Below, one piece after another: positions 35,934 to 47,985 of a stretch of DNA of 60,155 nt. The stretch is from the NCBI GenBank assembly GCA_000729835.1, contig JFHB01000190.1:1-60155 (forward strand). Reading direction: 5' to 3'. Each line of letters opens with the position of its first letter. The first letter of the stretch is position 1. The stretch comes from Atkinsonella hypoxylon (Eukaryota > Ascomycota > Sordariomycetes > Hypocreales > Clavicipitaceae). A model generated the notes under the pieces. It was not told the DNA's origin and made no database searches. It worked only from the letters and a program-made list of their open reading frames with translations. The position numbers and the translations under genes were made by a program.

Positions 35934-36627
35934 TATTAAAAATAATAGGGATTACAGAACTAGATATCTAAGAGGGTAGTGGTCTCTTAGATTTAGCACC
36001 TATAATTACTCCTAGTAATTATCACGTAGTGGAAGCAGCAGCGGCCTAAATCAAGCTGTAGTATATAGTATAGATTACGTAGAGGCAATAGATAACTGTA
36101 ATAGTAGTATCTTTATATTGAGAGCGCTGTAACAAACTTAGTAAGGGTAGAATCTTAAATCTTTCTAGTCCCTTATAGACCTACTAACTATATTAGCAAG
36201 CTGTAGTTGCTAGAAGGGGCTTATAGGCTACTTTATAATTTCTGCAAAAAGATTTACTATATAAAAACAAAAAAATCGACTTACAGCTATATAAACAAGA
36301 CACTTATATATACAATTTAATAAATTTCACTAATAACAAGCAACCCTTATAAGCAACTCTATCTAACAATTATATTATTAAAAAGCCCTAATTCTTAGCT
36401 TTTAAATAGTATACTTCTTAAATTTCTACTATTGCTAGTTATAGAGAAAATCGCTGTTAAAGTTAACTATAGGTTAAGTAACTTTGCCTTAGTTAAATCT
36501 AGATGTTTACATCTAGTAACAACAATATCTCTACTAAAAATTAACGTAATAAGACCTAATAAGGGTTACGTAATAGAGCAAGTAGTAGGTATAAAAATAG
36601 GCTATATAGAGTAGCTTGTTTTTAACA
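35934..36627 (-). repeat. Minus-strand copia B 3' LTR
   Basis: 694 bp; in element sense it begins TGTTAAAAACAAGC (ending at 36,627). Just inside, the minus strand reads CTAAAGGGAG (36,628-36,637), a good polypurine tract directly against the LTR. The open stretch 36,432-36,614 is LTR sequence and not a gene. Confidence 0.93.
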
Positions 36628-36637
36628 CTCCCTTTAG
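36628..36637 (-). promoter_or_regulatory. Copia B polypurine tract
   Basis: CTAAAGGGAG abuts the 3' LTR start TGTT on the minus strand, the position and composition expected for the plus-strand DNA primer in LTR retrotransposons. Between it and RNase H (to about 36,890) lies a T-rich 3' untranslated stretch without a frame. Confidence 0.6.
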
Positions 36638-36889
36638 AAATATAAGAAGTAACTAGTTCTATAAGCAACTTAGCTCCTTTAAAGGATATTTAAGTTAGAA
36701 TTAACTAACGAAATACAGTACTAATAACAGGACTAAATAATATAACTAATTCTAGCAATTCTAGAGTAGTTATAGTTAAATATAACTAGTTGTTGTTAAT
36801 TTGTTTTTGTTGTTTTCGATTTTTAAATGTTTTTTGTTTCTTTTCGATTTTTTAAGTGTTTTTATTGCTTTTATAAGCTAGCTAGAAAG

Positions 36890-38035
36890 CTCTAGTAACT
36901 TAATAAATTGCTAATGCTTTTAAATAGCAAGAGGCTTAGTTAGGCTATCTGCTAGCATCTAATTTATATTAATATAACTAACCTTAGCTATACCTTTACG
37001 AATCTTTTCCCTAATGTAGTTAAACTTTAAAAGGGTGTGCTTAGTTCTACTATACAACATTAGGTTGTAAGCAGTAACTATAGCGCCTTAATTATTACAC
37101 CTAATAGGAATAGGAGGGGTTAAAGGCAGCTTTATCTCCTTAAAAAGGCTATAGAGCTACTCTAATTCCCTAATAGCTTTAAATAATGCATTAGATTCTG
37201 CTTCTAAAGTGGAAAGAGCAATAGTACTAGCTTTCTTCAATTTCTAGCTAATAGGTCCACTAGCTAGCTTATATAGATAAGTATAGGTTGATTTAGAAGA
37301 GACTTTATCGCTAGCAAAATCGCTATTGTAATAACTAAGGAGGGTCTTAAGTACTTCTTTAGAGCTAGAAGCTTTAGAAGAAAACCCTATAGGGTATAGA
37401 CTAGAACGCTTATAAATAATAGTAAAGCTTCTAGTACTACTTAAGTACCTTAGGAGGTGCTTAGAGGCATTTAGGTGCTCTATATAGGGCTTAGCTAGGA
37501 AGATTAATAGCTACTAAACGGAAAAAGCAATATTAGCCCTAGTTAGCAATATAAGATATATAATAGTACCTATAATGCTCTAATAAAGCTTATAATTGGA
37601 TTTTAAGAGAGGTTTTATAACTAGTTGCTTTAGAACCCCTAGCTGTATAGGGATAGAAGCTAGCTTAGCATTTAGCATTTTGAATCTTTCTATAGCTTTA
37701 AGGATGTATTAAGATTAGTGGATTTTAATAGACCTTTTAGACCTATTACAGGTGATTTATACACCTAGAAAGAATTCTGCTAGTCCTCTATCTTCTATTA
37801 GATAAGCTTTATGTAATAGCTTCTTTAGCTTGTTAATATAGCTTAGATTTAGACTAATTAGAAGATAGTTATCTACGTAAGTAGCAATATATGTAGATAT
37901 AGCTAGGTTATAAAAAACTGCTGGGTCTAATATAAGAGGTTTAAATCTATGCTTTTAAAGTAATTCTATTAGAATTTGCTGCTATTCTCTAGGACTTTAC
38001 TTTAGACTATAGAGTGATTTTTCTAGCTTAATTAC
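36890..38035 (-). pseudogene. Copia B RT end and RNase H relic, minus-strand copy
   Basis: Downstream half of the RT split by gypsy A at 38,036. The catalytic motif at 37,868-37,879 reads YVDN (YVDD with TGAC to TAAC), followed by the LGV-type block. RNase H ends near 36,900 with a YIREKI...ADSLTKPLAI-like sequence, fitting the 'VxxxADxLTKPL' end of Ty1/copia polymerases. The part upstream of the gypsy is at 47,986-48,440. Confidence 0.85.
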
Positions 38036-38278
38036 TGTTACGGTGTGATCCGACGTAGGTTTGTCGGAAGTAACAATAGGTTGTTGGATTCAACAGGTTA
38101 TATAAAGATTCGTAAGAGAAGTCGTAAGAGTTGCTGTAAAGAGCATCTAGTAATAGTGTTCTAGTAAATAATAGTTAATTGTTTAATCTAACTACTTAAG
38201 TGTTGCTTCTAACTACTTATATATAATTGCAGTTACATGCACTAGTAACCTATAGGTCTATATAATTATTCTGTAATA
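38036..38278 (-). repeat. Gypsy A 3' LTR, right copy
   Basis: 243 bp, from tgttacgg to ctgtaata on the plus strand. Its outer 95 bases (38,036-38,130) keep CpG sites (gatccgacgtagg, attcgtaagagaagtcg), while the inner half is AT-shifted. Confidence 0.93.
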
Positions 38279-38889
38279 AGTGCTGCCTCTACAAAAAAGA
38301 TTAGCTGTTCTAGCTGTTCTAAAAATTAAGTGTTAGTTATTAGAAGGTATATTAGATTAAACTAAATAACTTATTAATCTAGCTATTATAAAAGGCGTAG
38401 AAAGGTAGTTATTATTTTATTACGTAAGTATACGTTGTTGTTGTTGTAGTGCAATCTACAGTATAGGTTGCTATATTTACGTATTTTCCTATGCACTTAC
38501 AATGCCTAAATTACACTTATAATCTAGTAACTATTAAATCTATATATTAAATTAATAGATTTCCTTAGACCTAATAGAGCGTTAAAGCTTATTCTATATT
38601 CTATATATAAGTAAAGTTGCGCAAAATTATTCTAAATAATATTAAATTCTATAAATTAATCTTATATAATAAAGCTAATTTATTAAATCTATATAGCACA
38701 TTCTTTGTATAAGATTATTCTATATAGTATTAAAAGTATTAAAAATTAATCTATATTAAAGTAAATTTTCTATTAGATCCCTTTAGTGTATTTCTTTATA
38801 TATATACAGCCTATTCTAATCCCTAGGCATTAGTAATAGCAGTAAATTGTTAATTAGTTGTAGTAAGCTATTAGTTCTCTCTAGAAAGT

Positions 38890-40600
38890 AAAGCTAAAGG
38901 ACGTTCCTAGCAGCTTTAGGAAGGGTTTTGCCTAAGAGGCACTAGTTTTACGCTTAGTAGGCGTTTTTACTAGTTTACCTATAGCTAGCCTCTTAGTTAG
39001 CGTTTTTACCTTAGTTAGCGTTAGCTTTACTGTAGAAGGTATTTTTTATAGAATTAATAGAGAGAAATACATTAAAGATAAGTTAATTAGCATAAACTAA
39101 GCACTTCTTCTATATTAAATAGTGCTAAATCTATTACTAAAGAGGCCTTATGCAGCAATAGGCTAGTTAGCTAAGTATTCTAAGAAGTCTATATAAATGT
39201 AGTTAATTTTATATTGTAAGCGTCTACTTTTTGCCTATAATATATTAATATTACTAGCAACCTTTAGTAAGGTTTTATTTTTATTAATAACGTTATTAAT
39301 ACCTTTATTAAATTAATTTATACTATTTAGTTAGTTATATATACTGTAGATAGTAGTCTATAATTTATTAAACTACTTATTAAATAAACCTCCTTTAGCC
39401 TCTATTTTAACCTAGTTAATCTTTTTATTTAACTTATTAATTTTAGTAATATAGAGGTTAAGTTGCTTCTATATAGCGTTACTACCTATAGGAGTGTCCT
39501 TAAGGTAGACTTTAATTATTTCTTTAGCGTTAGATTTATACTTCTTCTAAAGAAGACTATTACACTAGCTTTAGGATTGCACCTTAGCTAATAGAATAAA
39601 GAGTAAGTCTATATAGCTAATACTAGCTAAAGCACCTATAATAGTGCTGTTAATCCTGCTAAATTTATTAAAGAAGTAAATAGTAAGTAACGCTACCTAT
39701 AATAGTAAACTAGTAGATAAATTTACAGTAATAGTTTCTTTACCTCTTTTTACTATATTACTACTGTAGTATACAGTAGCAGCTGCTTTTGCCTATATCT
39801 TACCTCTTCTAGCTACTTTAGCGTTACTTATAGATGCCTTAGCATTCTTACCTTTATATTACTAGTTTTAGTGCTTTACTTTACAGTTATTATAAATTCT
39901 AAAGATATATATTACTGTATTCTGCTAGAGTAAGTAATATATATTATCTTTAGAGACCTTAATGCTAGTTTTATCTATTATACTGCCTTTAAGAGCAAAT
40001 TTATAGGTATAAGTGTAAATAGCATTTTCTATATCTTATACCTTTTCTTTAGCTCTATTAGTGTAGTAATACTAACTATAGTCTTCTATAATAGGCTCTA
40101 TATTAGTAATATTAATATTATCTTTAATTTCTATAGAAATAGTGCTAAAGATAAACTTATTAACTTTTAAAGTGCTTTTAGCACTTCTAGGCCTACTAAA
40201 AGTGCTATATAAGTAGCAGAAATTAAGCAATATAAGATAAGTTTTAATATTATTTAGCTCTATAGCTACTATATTACCTTTATAGTTATATTTCTACTCC
40301 TTAAACTTAAAACCTTTACTTTTAGCGTTAAAACTATTATTATAATTAATATATATATTAGAAGCAATATATTCTTCTTTAGGTTTAAATAGTAGTAGTA
40401 TTATAGCTTAAGTATAGTTACTATTGTTATTTCCTTCTTAGAATAGGCTATTTAGGTTTACTAGAATTAATAATTCTAAACTACTAAAAGAAAAGAATAA
40501 TAGTAATAGATTTTCTATAAAGGGAACAGAAGGGGCTAGAAGTAGCTCTATAAAGGCTAATTAGTTCTATAAGCTATAGGAATTTACTCTATAGGTAGTC
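38890..40600 (-). pseudogene. Gypsy A ORF3, right copy
   Basis: Counterpart of the extra frame at 3,450-5,200. It reads the same way on the minus strand: NIYINYNNSFNAKSKGFKFK near 40,290-40,360, ARRGKI near 39,805, the hydrophobic stretch IIGALASISYIDLLFILLA unchanged near 39,590-39,650, and the coiled-coil-like segment (LNLYITKINKLNKKIN) near 39,410-39,460. A C-terminal basic patch (TPTKRKTSAS) lies near 38,935-38,965. Interruptions are TAG/TAA, as expected from C to T change on the coding strand. Function unknown. Confidence 0.55.
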
Positions 40601-41019
40601 TATTGCCTTTAGTGTAGTATTTTAGTGTTTAACTATTAGAAGTAGCTAAATAATAGCCTAAAGGGATAGAAAGAGCAGTAGCTATAATAGTATTAATAAA
40701 TTTATAAAGACTTTATAATATATAAAGGTATAAGAAAAAGGTTATATAGTAGAAAGCATAAAAATTCGCAAAAGTAAAGGTAAATTTACAGAAAAAGTAG
40801 GTTAAAACAATAGTATATAGATTTATAGGTATTTTTTTTTTAACCTTCTATAATTCTATAATATAGATTAATTTTAATAGTTTTAATAATAATAAATAAG
40901 GAAATAAAGAAAGAAATACTAAGAGATTTAAATAATTTATTATATAATAAAGGAAATTAAAACTTATAAGGAAAAGAGTTAGTAGTAAGCTTCTGCTAGC
41001 TAATTTAGGGTTTTTTAGC

Positions 41020-42680
41020 AGGCTATATTACCCTTTTAATAACGCTAATACTCTTCTTCTTAATTTATAAAGTACTTCTATAGATATTTATTTATAATTT
41101 TAGAAGTATTAACTTTAAGCTTATCTTTAGAAATCTATTAGTTGTCTTTAGTAAAGAACCCTTTCTATTATATAAGGAATTCTAAATATAGCTTACTTAA
41201 CCTACTGCAGAAATATTAGATTTAATAGGTATAAATTTACTTAATTTCTTAATAGTTCTTTATACTAAACCCTTTTATTGTAATTAGTAGTAGTAGTTAC
41301 TCTTTTTAGCTAAAAGAGTCTTTACTTTATCTTAGCTTCTAAAGGTAAGCTACTAATACTACTAAGTATATATATAAATCTAGTAGGAAATCTAGGTAAA
41401 ATAACAATAAGCTTACTTTTATAAGAACCTTATATAGCTCTATTTATTAAGGAAACTATTTCTTTTTTAGCTTTTCTAGAAGTATATATCCTTAGTGTAA
41501 TTATAGGTAGACTATATCCTTTACTTTAATGTTAATAGGCTTATACTAAGCGTTATATTTAATCTTACTTAAGGCATTTACTATACTAATAGCTATTTCT
41601 ACCTCTTACTAGTATAGCTTCTAAAGTATAGCTATATTGCTTATATCTATTCTATTGCTAAGAACGTTATTTAATTAGATTAAATTAACAACAGTAGCTA
41701 GTTAGAAACTATATATAAGTTTATTAAGGGAAATCTCTATACTAGCTACTACTATATTATTAAGTTAGTGCTATAATGCTAGAAGTATTATAGTTTATAG
41801 TGTATCTAGATTTATAACTATATAGTATTAAACAGCAATAATAACTGTTTAATTCTTCTATTTAGCTGTTCTATCTATTTATAGGTAGTAAGCTATAGCT
41901 ATAAGTAATTTACTTCTAATTTAGGTAAATATACTTCTCTAAATATTAGAAATAAACTTTAGATCTTAGTTACTTATAATCTACTTAAGAAGGCCTTAGT
42001 CTAATAAATACAGTATTTATAAGAGCAGTTCTACCTAAATTTCTGCTGTATATATTATATACTTAAGTATAAGGATTGTTTGCTTACTAAATAGGCAATT
42101 TACTAGATACAGTAAGTTATAGGAGCTATATCTATCTTTTTACTATAGAGTGTTTATTAAGCTAACTTTAGGTATATTAATAATAAAATTAAGCGAAATT
42201 GTATAGAAAGGAGTTAGAACTAACTTTAACAACCTTAATTTCTCTAGTAGCTTACTGCAGTTAATTACATTTTCTTTATAGGTATAGTAGTAAGCAATAT
42301 AAGCTTAAATCTACTTATATATCTATAGAAAGTAAACTACCTATAATTCTACTGCTATTCTATAGGCGCTAAAATAGTTTTAATTATTATAAACTGTTTT
42401 AAGGATAGATTCTACAACCTTTATAGGTATATATAGTTAGAATAGGCTTTTTCTATTATAATAGTATAAAAGTCTATTGTTTTATAGAGTTTATCTATAC
42501 AGTAGAATCCTTAGTCTTCTTTATTAATTTTATTAATTTTACTTTTTATAAAAGTTCTTAATACTTTCTATAATTCTATTAAGCTTTAGATTAAAACTAT
42601 AGCCTTAGATAATTTCCTCTTTTAAACCTTTATTTAATACTGCTATAGCGCTATATTCTTTAGCGAAAAATACACTTATA
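41020..42680 (-). pseudogene. Gypsy A integrase relic, right copy
   Basis: Inverted counterpart of 1,430-3,060. Zinc region at about 42,240-42,470, core at about 42,200-41,750, GPY/F-type module at about 41,560-41,300. Both copies share many stops but also differ at others, consistent with separate rounds of mutation. Confidence 0.85.
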
Positions 42681-42739
42681 TTAAGCTTATTAAATTTACT
42701 ATTATAAGCCTTCTTTTAGTATAAAACTATAACTAGCAA

Positions 42740-44020
42740 CCTAAAGAGTATATTTAGTACTATATTTAGTATTTTTAGTATATAGAAGACTCTTAAGTTA
42801 AATTATAATAAATAATTAGCTACTTTAGCTAATTTTAGGTTAGCTTTATCTAGATCTATTATAGTAAGTAAGGTATATTTAATAATCCCTTTTGCTAGTA
42901 AGTAGTCTATAATAATATTAATAGTATAGCAGTTAGATTAAACTATTTTCTATAGCTTTTAAACACTTTATATAATTACAGCTACCTCTACCTTAGTTAA
43001 CCTATAGCGTTTCTTTAGGTTAAAAGTGTATCTTAAGAGAAAGAGAATTAGTTAAAGCTAATTATTTTTAATATCTTTACTAGGTATACTATAACTATTC
43101 TATTTGCCTATAAGCTAGAAAATAAAGAGCCTAAATTCTTCTTTATAAGCGTTAACTTTAAAGAATAAATACTTACTAAGGTTATAGTACTATAGAATAG
43201 TGTTTTTATTAAGGTATACCTTTACCTCTTAAAATACTTTCTTTTCCTTAGGTTTTAGCAAAAATATTACTTTTTAGGCTTTCTTTTAGTATATTAGTTT
43301 TAGTAAACTATTAGCTAAGCCTTTCTTATAAAGCTTTTATAGTAAAGTAGTCTTTTATTTCTATAGTAAGTAAATTTATATATTAAACTATAGAATACTC
43401 TTCTATAAAAAGCTAGCTATACTAATAAAGGTCTTTAGATTTATAAAATCTACTAGAAACTTAAGTTTTTAAAAAGCTTTTAGCCTATTATTTATATTAA
43501 TAATTCTATTACTATTAACAATAAAACCTAATAGCTAAATAGCTAAGTAGCTTATAAATAACTTCTTTATAGCTATTATTAACTTATTTTTCTCTAGAAT
43601 TAATAAGACTATATTAAGGTATATAAGGTAGTCTTTAGTAAAGTTAAAGAATATAATAATGTTGTTAATATAGATTTATATAAAATACTAATGCTTTTAA
43701 AATAATTAGTTTATATACTATTAAGTAAAAGCTAGTGCATTCTTTAAGCCTATAAGCGCTATATTTAATGCTTTTAATCCTTATTTTAATATTACTACTA
43801 TATAAGATTAGTGCTTTTATCTTATAGAAAGCTAGTAGAAAAACCCTAATATATTAAAGAGTAAAAATATCTTCTTACTATATATATCTACTATAATATC
43901 TAATTAATCTAGTAAAGAGTATATATTTAGTATTACTACACTATTAAGCAGCTTTATATTAACTATAACTTATTCTTTTCTTTCTATTAGGGTTTTAATC
44001 TACACTATAAAAGCTAAGTA
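42740..44020 (-). pseudogene. Gypsy A reverse transcriptase and RNase H relic, right copy
   Basis: Inverted counterpart of 60-1,350. The catalytic motif near 43,660-43,673 reads YINN (AAC AAC codons), again from Asp codons. RNase H lies at about 43,220-42,740. It has no open frame of useful length. Confidence 0.88.
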
Positions 44021-44689
44021 GGCTATAGCTGCTAGGTTGTTTAAATATAATATCTTTCTACTTAAATATAGCTTATTATAAACCTTATTTAGTTTAACCT
44101 TATCTTTAGCTTCTAGTAGGTAGATTTAAATAGGTTTTAGCTGCTTTTACTATTTATTTACTAGATTTACTCTTATATACTAGTCTTTAGGTATAGAAAT
44201 AATACCTTTATTATAATAAATATTGTATTTATCTATTAAGTTAATAAGTTTAGCTATAATATTTAGGTTTAAGTTTTCTACCTTAACCTTATATTTATTA
44301 TAGATATATAGTACATCCTTAGAACAAGAGATTCTATATATAGAGATACTATTATTAACTTTCTTAGGGTTAAATCTACTACTATTACCTTCTTTCTATA
44401 TCTTATAATCTTCTATAGGCAATAAACTATTATTAAGTATAATATCCTTAGAAAAATATATATATAAATTAAATAGGTTTATAATTATATAGTTAGCTTT
44501 AAGCTCTTTATTATACTAAAGATAAGTAACCTTTTAATTTTTCTAGATTATAATAAATTTATCTAAATAGTTATAGGCTACTATTTATTCCTAGTTAATT
44601 ATACTAAGTAATATATCTAGAATAAGGTTAGATTTTAAGTATATATAGTAGGCAGTAGCCTTTTTATTAGCTAGTACCTTCTTCTATTT

Positions 44690-45250
44690 AACTAAAATAT
44701 ACTTCTATAATTTTAGCGGAATTATTATAGCTTATATTGCTATTATATTCTAATGTAAAATCTTTAAAATTAGCTAGAAAATACCTATTTCTACAACTAT
44801 ATTATAAATAGACCTAATAGTAGCTCTAAGGCAGATAAAATCGATTTTAACACTATAATTATAGAGGAAGGTTAAACCTAGAAGGAGCTTTAGTCTTAAG
44901 TTACTTATTACATTAGCTATAACTATAAAATAGCTAGTTATAAGTACGCTATATATAGATCTAGGGATATAGAAGTTAAATATAGCTATCTTAGAGATAT
45001 AGAAGGACAATTATACTTTAGTAACTAGTTTTAGCTCTATTTTTGCCTATTTTATATTCTAACTAAACTAAGTTAACTATACTTTATTAATTAGCACTAA
45101 AGAGGTTCTAGTATTTAGGTAGATCTAATATAATAGTCCTTTATTATAGAATTAAATAGAAATCTTTAGAAAGGAATTTAACTTTAAAATACTAGATTTA
45201 ATAAGCTATAGCCTTATAACTGCTTTAACTACTTACTCTATCTAGATTCT
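44690..45250 (-). pseudogene. Gypsy A protease relic
   Basis: A stop-free run of 78 codons at 44,774-45,010 on the minus strand contains LLLGLTFL (about 44,864-44,890), fitting the hydrophobic-ILG-flap end of a retropepsin, and lies between gag and RT as expected. The upstream D-[ST]-G site should lie near 45,080-45,150 but is not clear in the mutated sequence. The corresponding part of the left copy is outside the window. Confidence 0.55.
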
Positions 45251-47700
45251 CTATAAATCCTTTTAGTTTACCTCTATTTAAACTTTCTTCTTTTACTTTT
45301 CTTTACTTTTAGTAAAATAGGTTTTAATAAAGTTAGATTCTAGGCTAATTAGTAGTTCTTTAGTATTAACTGTTTCTTCTTCTTCTATTAACTAGTATTT
45401 ATAGCTTTTAAGGTACTTCTTATAGTCTTTTTAGTTAAATTTATCTTTAAACATTATTATATAGGTATATTCTTTATTATTCTATAGTAGGCTCTATTAT
45501 TAAAAACGTTAAAGCTACTAAAGATACTATAGCTTTAGCTAATAATTCTAGCTAGCCTCTAAATTCTAGTTTTACTAAGGCTAAAGTTACTGCTCTTTTA
45601 GTAGCTAATTCCTTTAGTTTTACAGTAGGTATTAAGTATAATTATTCTAGTAATTTTTATAGAATAGAGGTTAAAACTAAAATTAACTATTGCTTCTATT
45701 CTAGTTAGTTTAGTTACCTTAAGCTACTTTATTGTTTTTAAAGTTCTTACTATTAGATTTACTTTAAGTATAGTAAGTATTAGTACTTTCCTTATAGTCT
45801 TCTAACTTTTATTATTTTCCTAGATCCTTAAGGCATTCTTATAGATCCTTAACCTTATTATTTACTATAGTAATATATATAGATCTTAGGTTTTTTACTG
45901 TTAAAATTAAGTATAGCTATTGCAATTCTAAGTATAGCTTATAATAGAGTCTTAAAAGGAGCTAAAGATTAGTAGTTTTACTATTTATATAGATATATTA
46001 AAATACTCTAAAGGTAAATTCCCTAAATAATTTTTCTTTAATTATATTTTACTCTATAAACTTAGCTAAATCTAGCTATATTATTACATTCTAGATTTAT
46101 ATACTAAATTCTTTATAGATAGCAGTATAAATAGAGTTTAAACTACTAAAAATAGGTGTTTTTTTATAGTAATCTAGATACTACTTATACTATATTAATA
46201 TATTCTCTTTAAAGAGAGTTTAGAGCTTAATATAAATAGCTTCTTAGGCGTTAATTGTACTATAGCTACAGTAGTCTTTAATAGCTTAGATCTATAGCTC
46301 TATATTATAGAAAACAGTGTACTTTCCTTTATATAAAATTAGCTTATAGATATTTCTATTATTAAAGGGTTTAAAGTAACTAATATTAGTAATTTTCTAT
46401 ATAGAATTTATTTATTCCTTAGGGGTTTAAAACTATATATTACTTTAGTTATTCTATTCTTAATATAGATTTATTCTTTTATTTACTAGATTTAGCTAAA
46501 GATTATTGTTTCTAATATAGTATAGTGCCTATTAATTTATATACTAATATTTAAAGTTACTAAATACTTAATTCTAGTCTTTTTTAGTATCTTAGCTTTT
46601 CTTAGCCTTACTATTATAGTATTACTCTAATAGATTCTTTAGAAATTATAGTAGCTTTTATTCTTTTAGAAAAGTACTAAGGTGTTTAAAGTATCCCTAT
46701 ATTATATAGTTTCTTTTACTTAAGGGTTGCTTTTAACCTTACTTTTAGCTCTAGTTATATTTTAGAGGTAAGTAAGAATTAAAAGCTCTTTACCTATAAT
46801 CCTTAAGCTAAGAGCTTTATTAGGTATAGTATTATCTATTATATTTATTCTAAGGCTTAAGTATAGTCTTTATCTTTTAGGCTAAGTATTATTGTTTTAC
46901 TTAAAGAGTAGCAATTTTATTGTTTAATTCTCTCTATAATCTGCTAATTTTATTAATTAATTCTCCTTTAATTCTACTAAGTTACCTACTAATTTCTATA
47001 GAAAAACCTATAAGCTATTTTAGTAAGAGGTTCCCTTTTTTAAGTAGCTTTACTACTTTCTTTACTTTATACTTTAGCTTAAGGGTATAAAACCTTTAGT
47101 AAGCCTATAAAAGTAGTAAGATTTTAGTTAGTTCTTTAATTAGTAAGTTCTTTCTAGTAGCTTAAGGCGTATTTAATAGATCTAGGTCCTTAGTAAGTAG
47201 TATAAATTTAAATCTCTATACTTACTTTCCTTTAATATTTTAAGTAGAACTAGCGCTAGCTTTATAGATAGTGTTTTTTAAGCTATTAAATCTAGATAAT
47301 CTAGCCTTAGCTTTTCCTTTTAGTATTACTGTTAGTAAATCTATAAAGAGTTTAGTAGATTTAGCCTTATTAATAATTCTATTAACCTACCTTTATACCT
47401 ACTGTACTATAGAAGCATTAATAGTATTTTAGTAAGAAGGTAGTTCTACTAGCTTAGGTTAATTATATAATTTAAGCTATTTATTAATAAATTTATAGCG
47501 AGTAAGATAAAGTAGTAAGCTTCTTTTTTCTTAAGGTATAAGATCCCTTTTTTAAATCTAGAAATCTAGATTTTAGCAGTAAAATTTATAGAATTAGTAT
47601 ATAGTTTTAAGTTCTCTATTAGTAAAAGGAATATAATTTCTTCCACTAAGCTTCTTCTAAAGTTACTCTATCTTAAATATTACAATTTTAGCTTTTTAAG
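45250..47700 (-). pseudogene. Gypsy A gag relic
   Basis: About 2.4 kb between the 5' LTR and protease. By position this is gag, which would form the particle. Only short Lys/Leu/Ser-rich runs can be followed, and no clear CCHC knuckle was found. The gag start is not defined, and the first 40 bases or so after the LTR (47,742 downward, agtagtagtaattgc on the minus strand) should hold the primer-binding site; a TGG start may have become TAG by RIP. Confidence 0.5.
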
Positions 47701-47742
47701 CTTAAGGAGGGTTAGCAACAATTAGAAGCAATTACTACTACT

Positions 47743-47985
47743 TATTACAGTATAATCTAACGTAAGTTTATTAGAAGTAACAATAGGTTGTTAGATTTAA
47801 TAGGTTATATAAAGATTTATAAGAGAAGTTATAAGAGTTGCTGTAAAGAGCATCTAGTAATAGTGTTCTAGTAAATAATAGTTAATTGTTCAATCTAACT
47901 ACCTAAGTGTTGCTTCTGACTACTTATATATAATTGCGGTTACGTGCACTAGTGACCTGCAGGTCTGTATAATTATCCCGTAACA
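47743..47985 (-). repeat. Gypsy A 5' LTR, right copy
   Basis: 243 bp, tattacag to CCGTAACA on the plus strand, next to the TSD attac. The outer right 110 bases (47,875-47,985) are well preserved (cggttacgtgcactag, gacctgcaggtctg). The inner end is AT-shifted, the opposite pattern to the 3' LTR. Confidence 0.93.

Larger units (their letters stand above)
38036..47985 (-). mobile_element. Ty3/gypsy family A element, complete (9,950 bp)
   Basis: Two 243-bp LTRs and the perfect 5-bp TSD ATTAC (38,031-38,035 and 47,986-47,990). The target is the RT gene of copia B: the flanks join to match the uninterrupted sequence at about 55,400-55,430. On the minus strand: 5' LTR, gag, protease, RT, RNase H, integrase, ORF3, 3' LTR. 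It is longer than a typical gypsy element because of about 2.5 kb between integrase and the 3' LTR. The left copy (1-6,047) is the same family inverted. Confidence 0.95.

Noticed and set aside
36432..36614. 60-codon open run, also at 29,267-29,449
   Set aside because: Part of the copia B LTR; occurrence tracks LTR copies, not a gene.
1..44083. One giant DNA transposon bounded by the 6-kb inverted gypsy sequences
   Set aside because: The right member has its own LTR pair and ATTAC duplication, and the left has its own CTAGC junction; they are two independent insertions.
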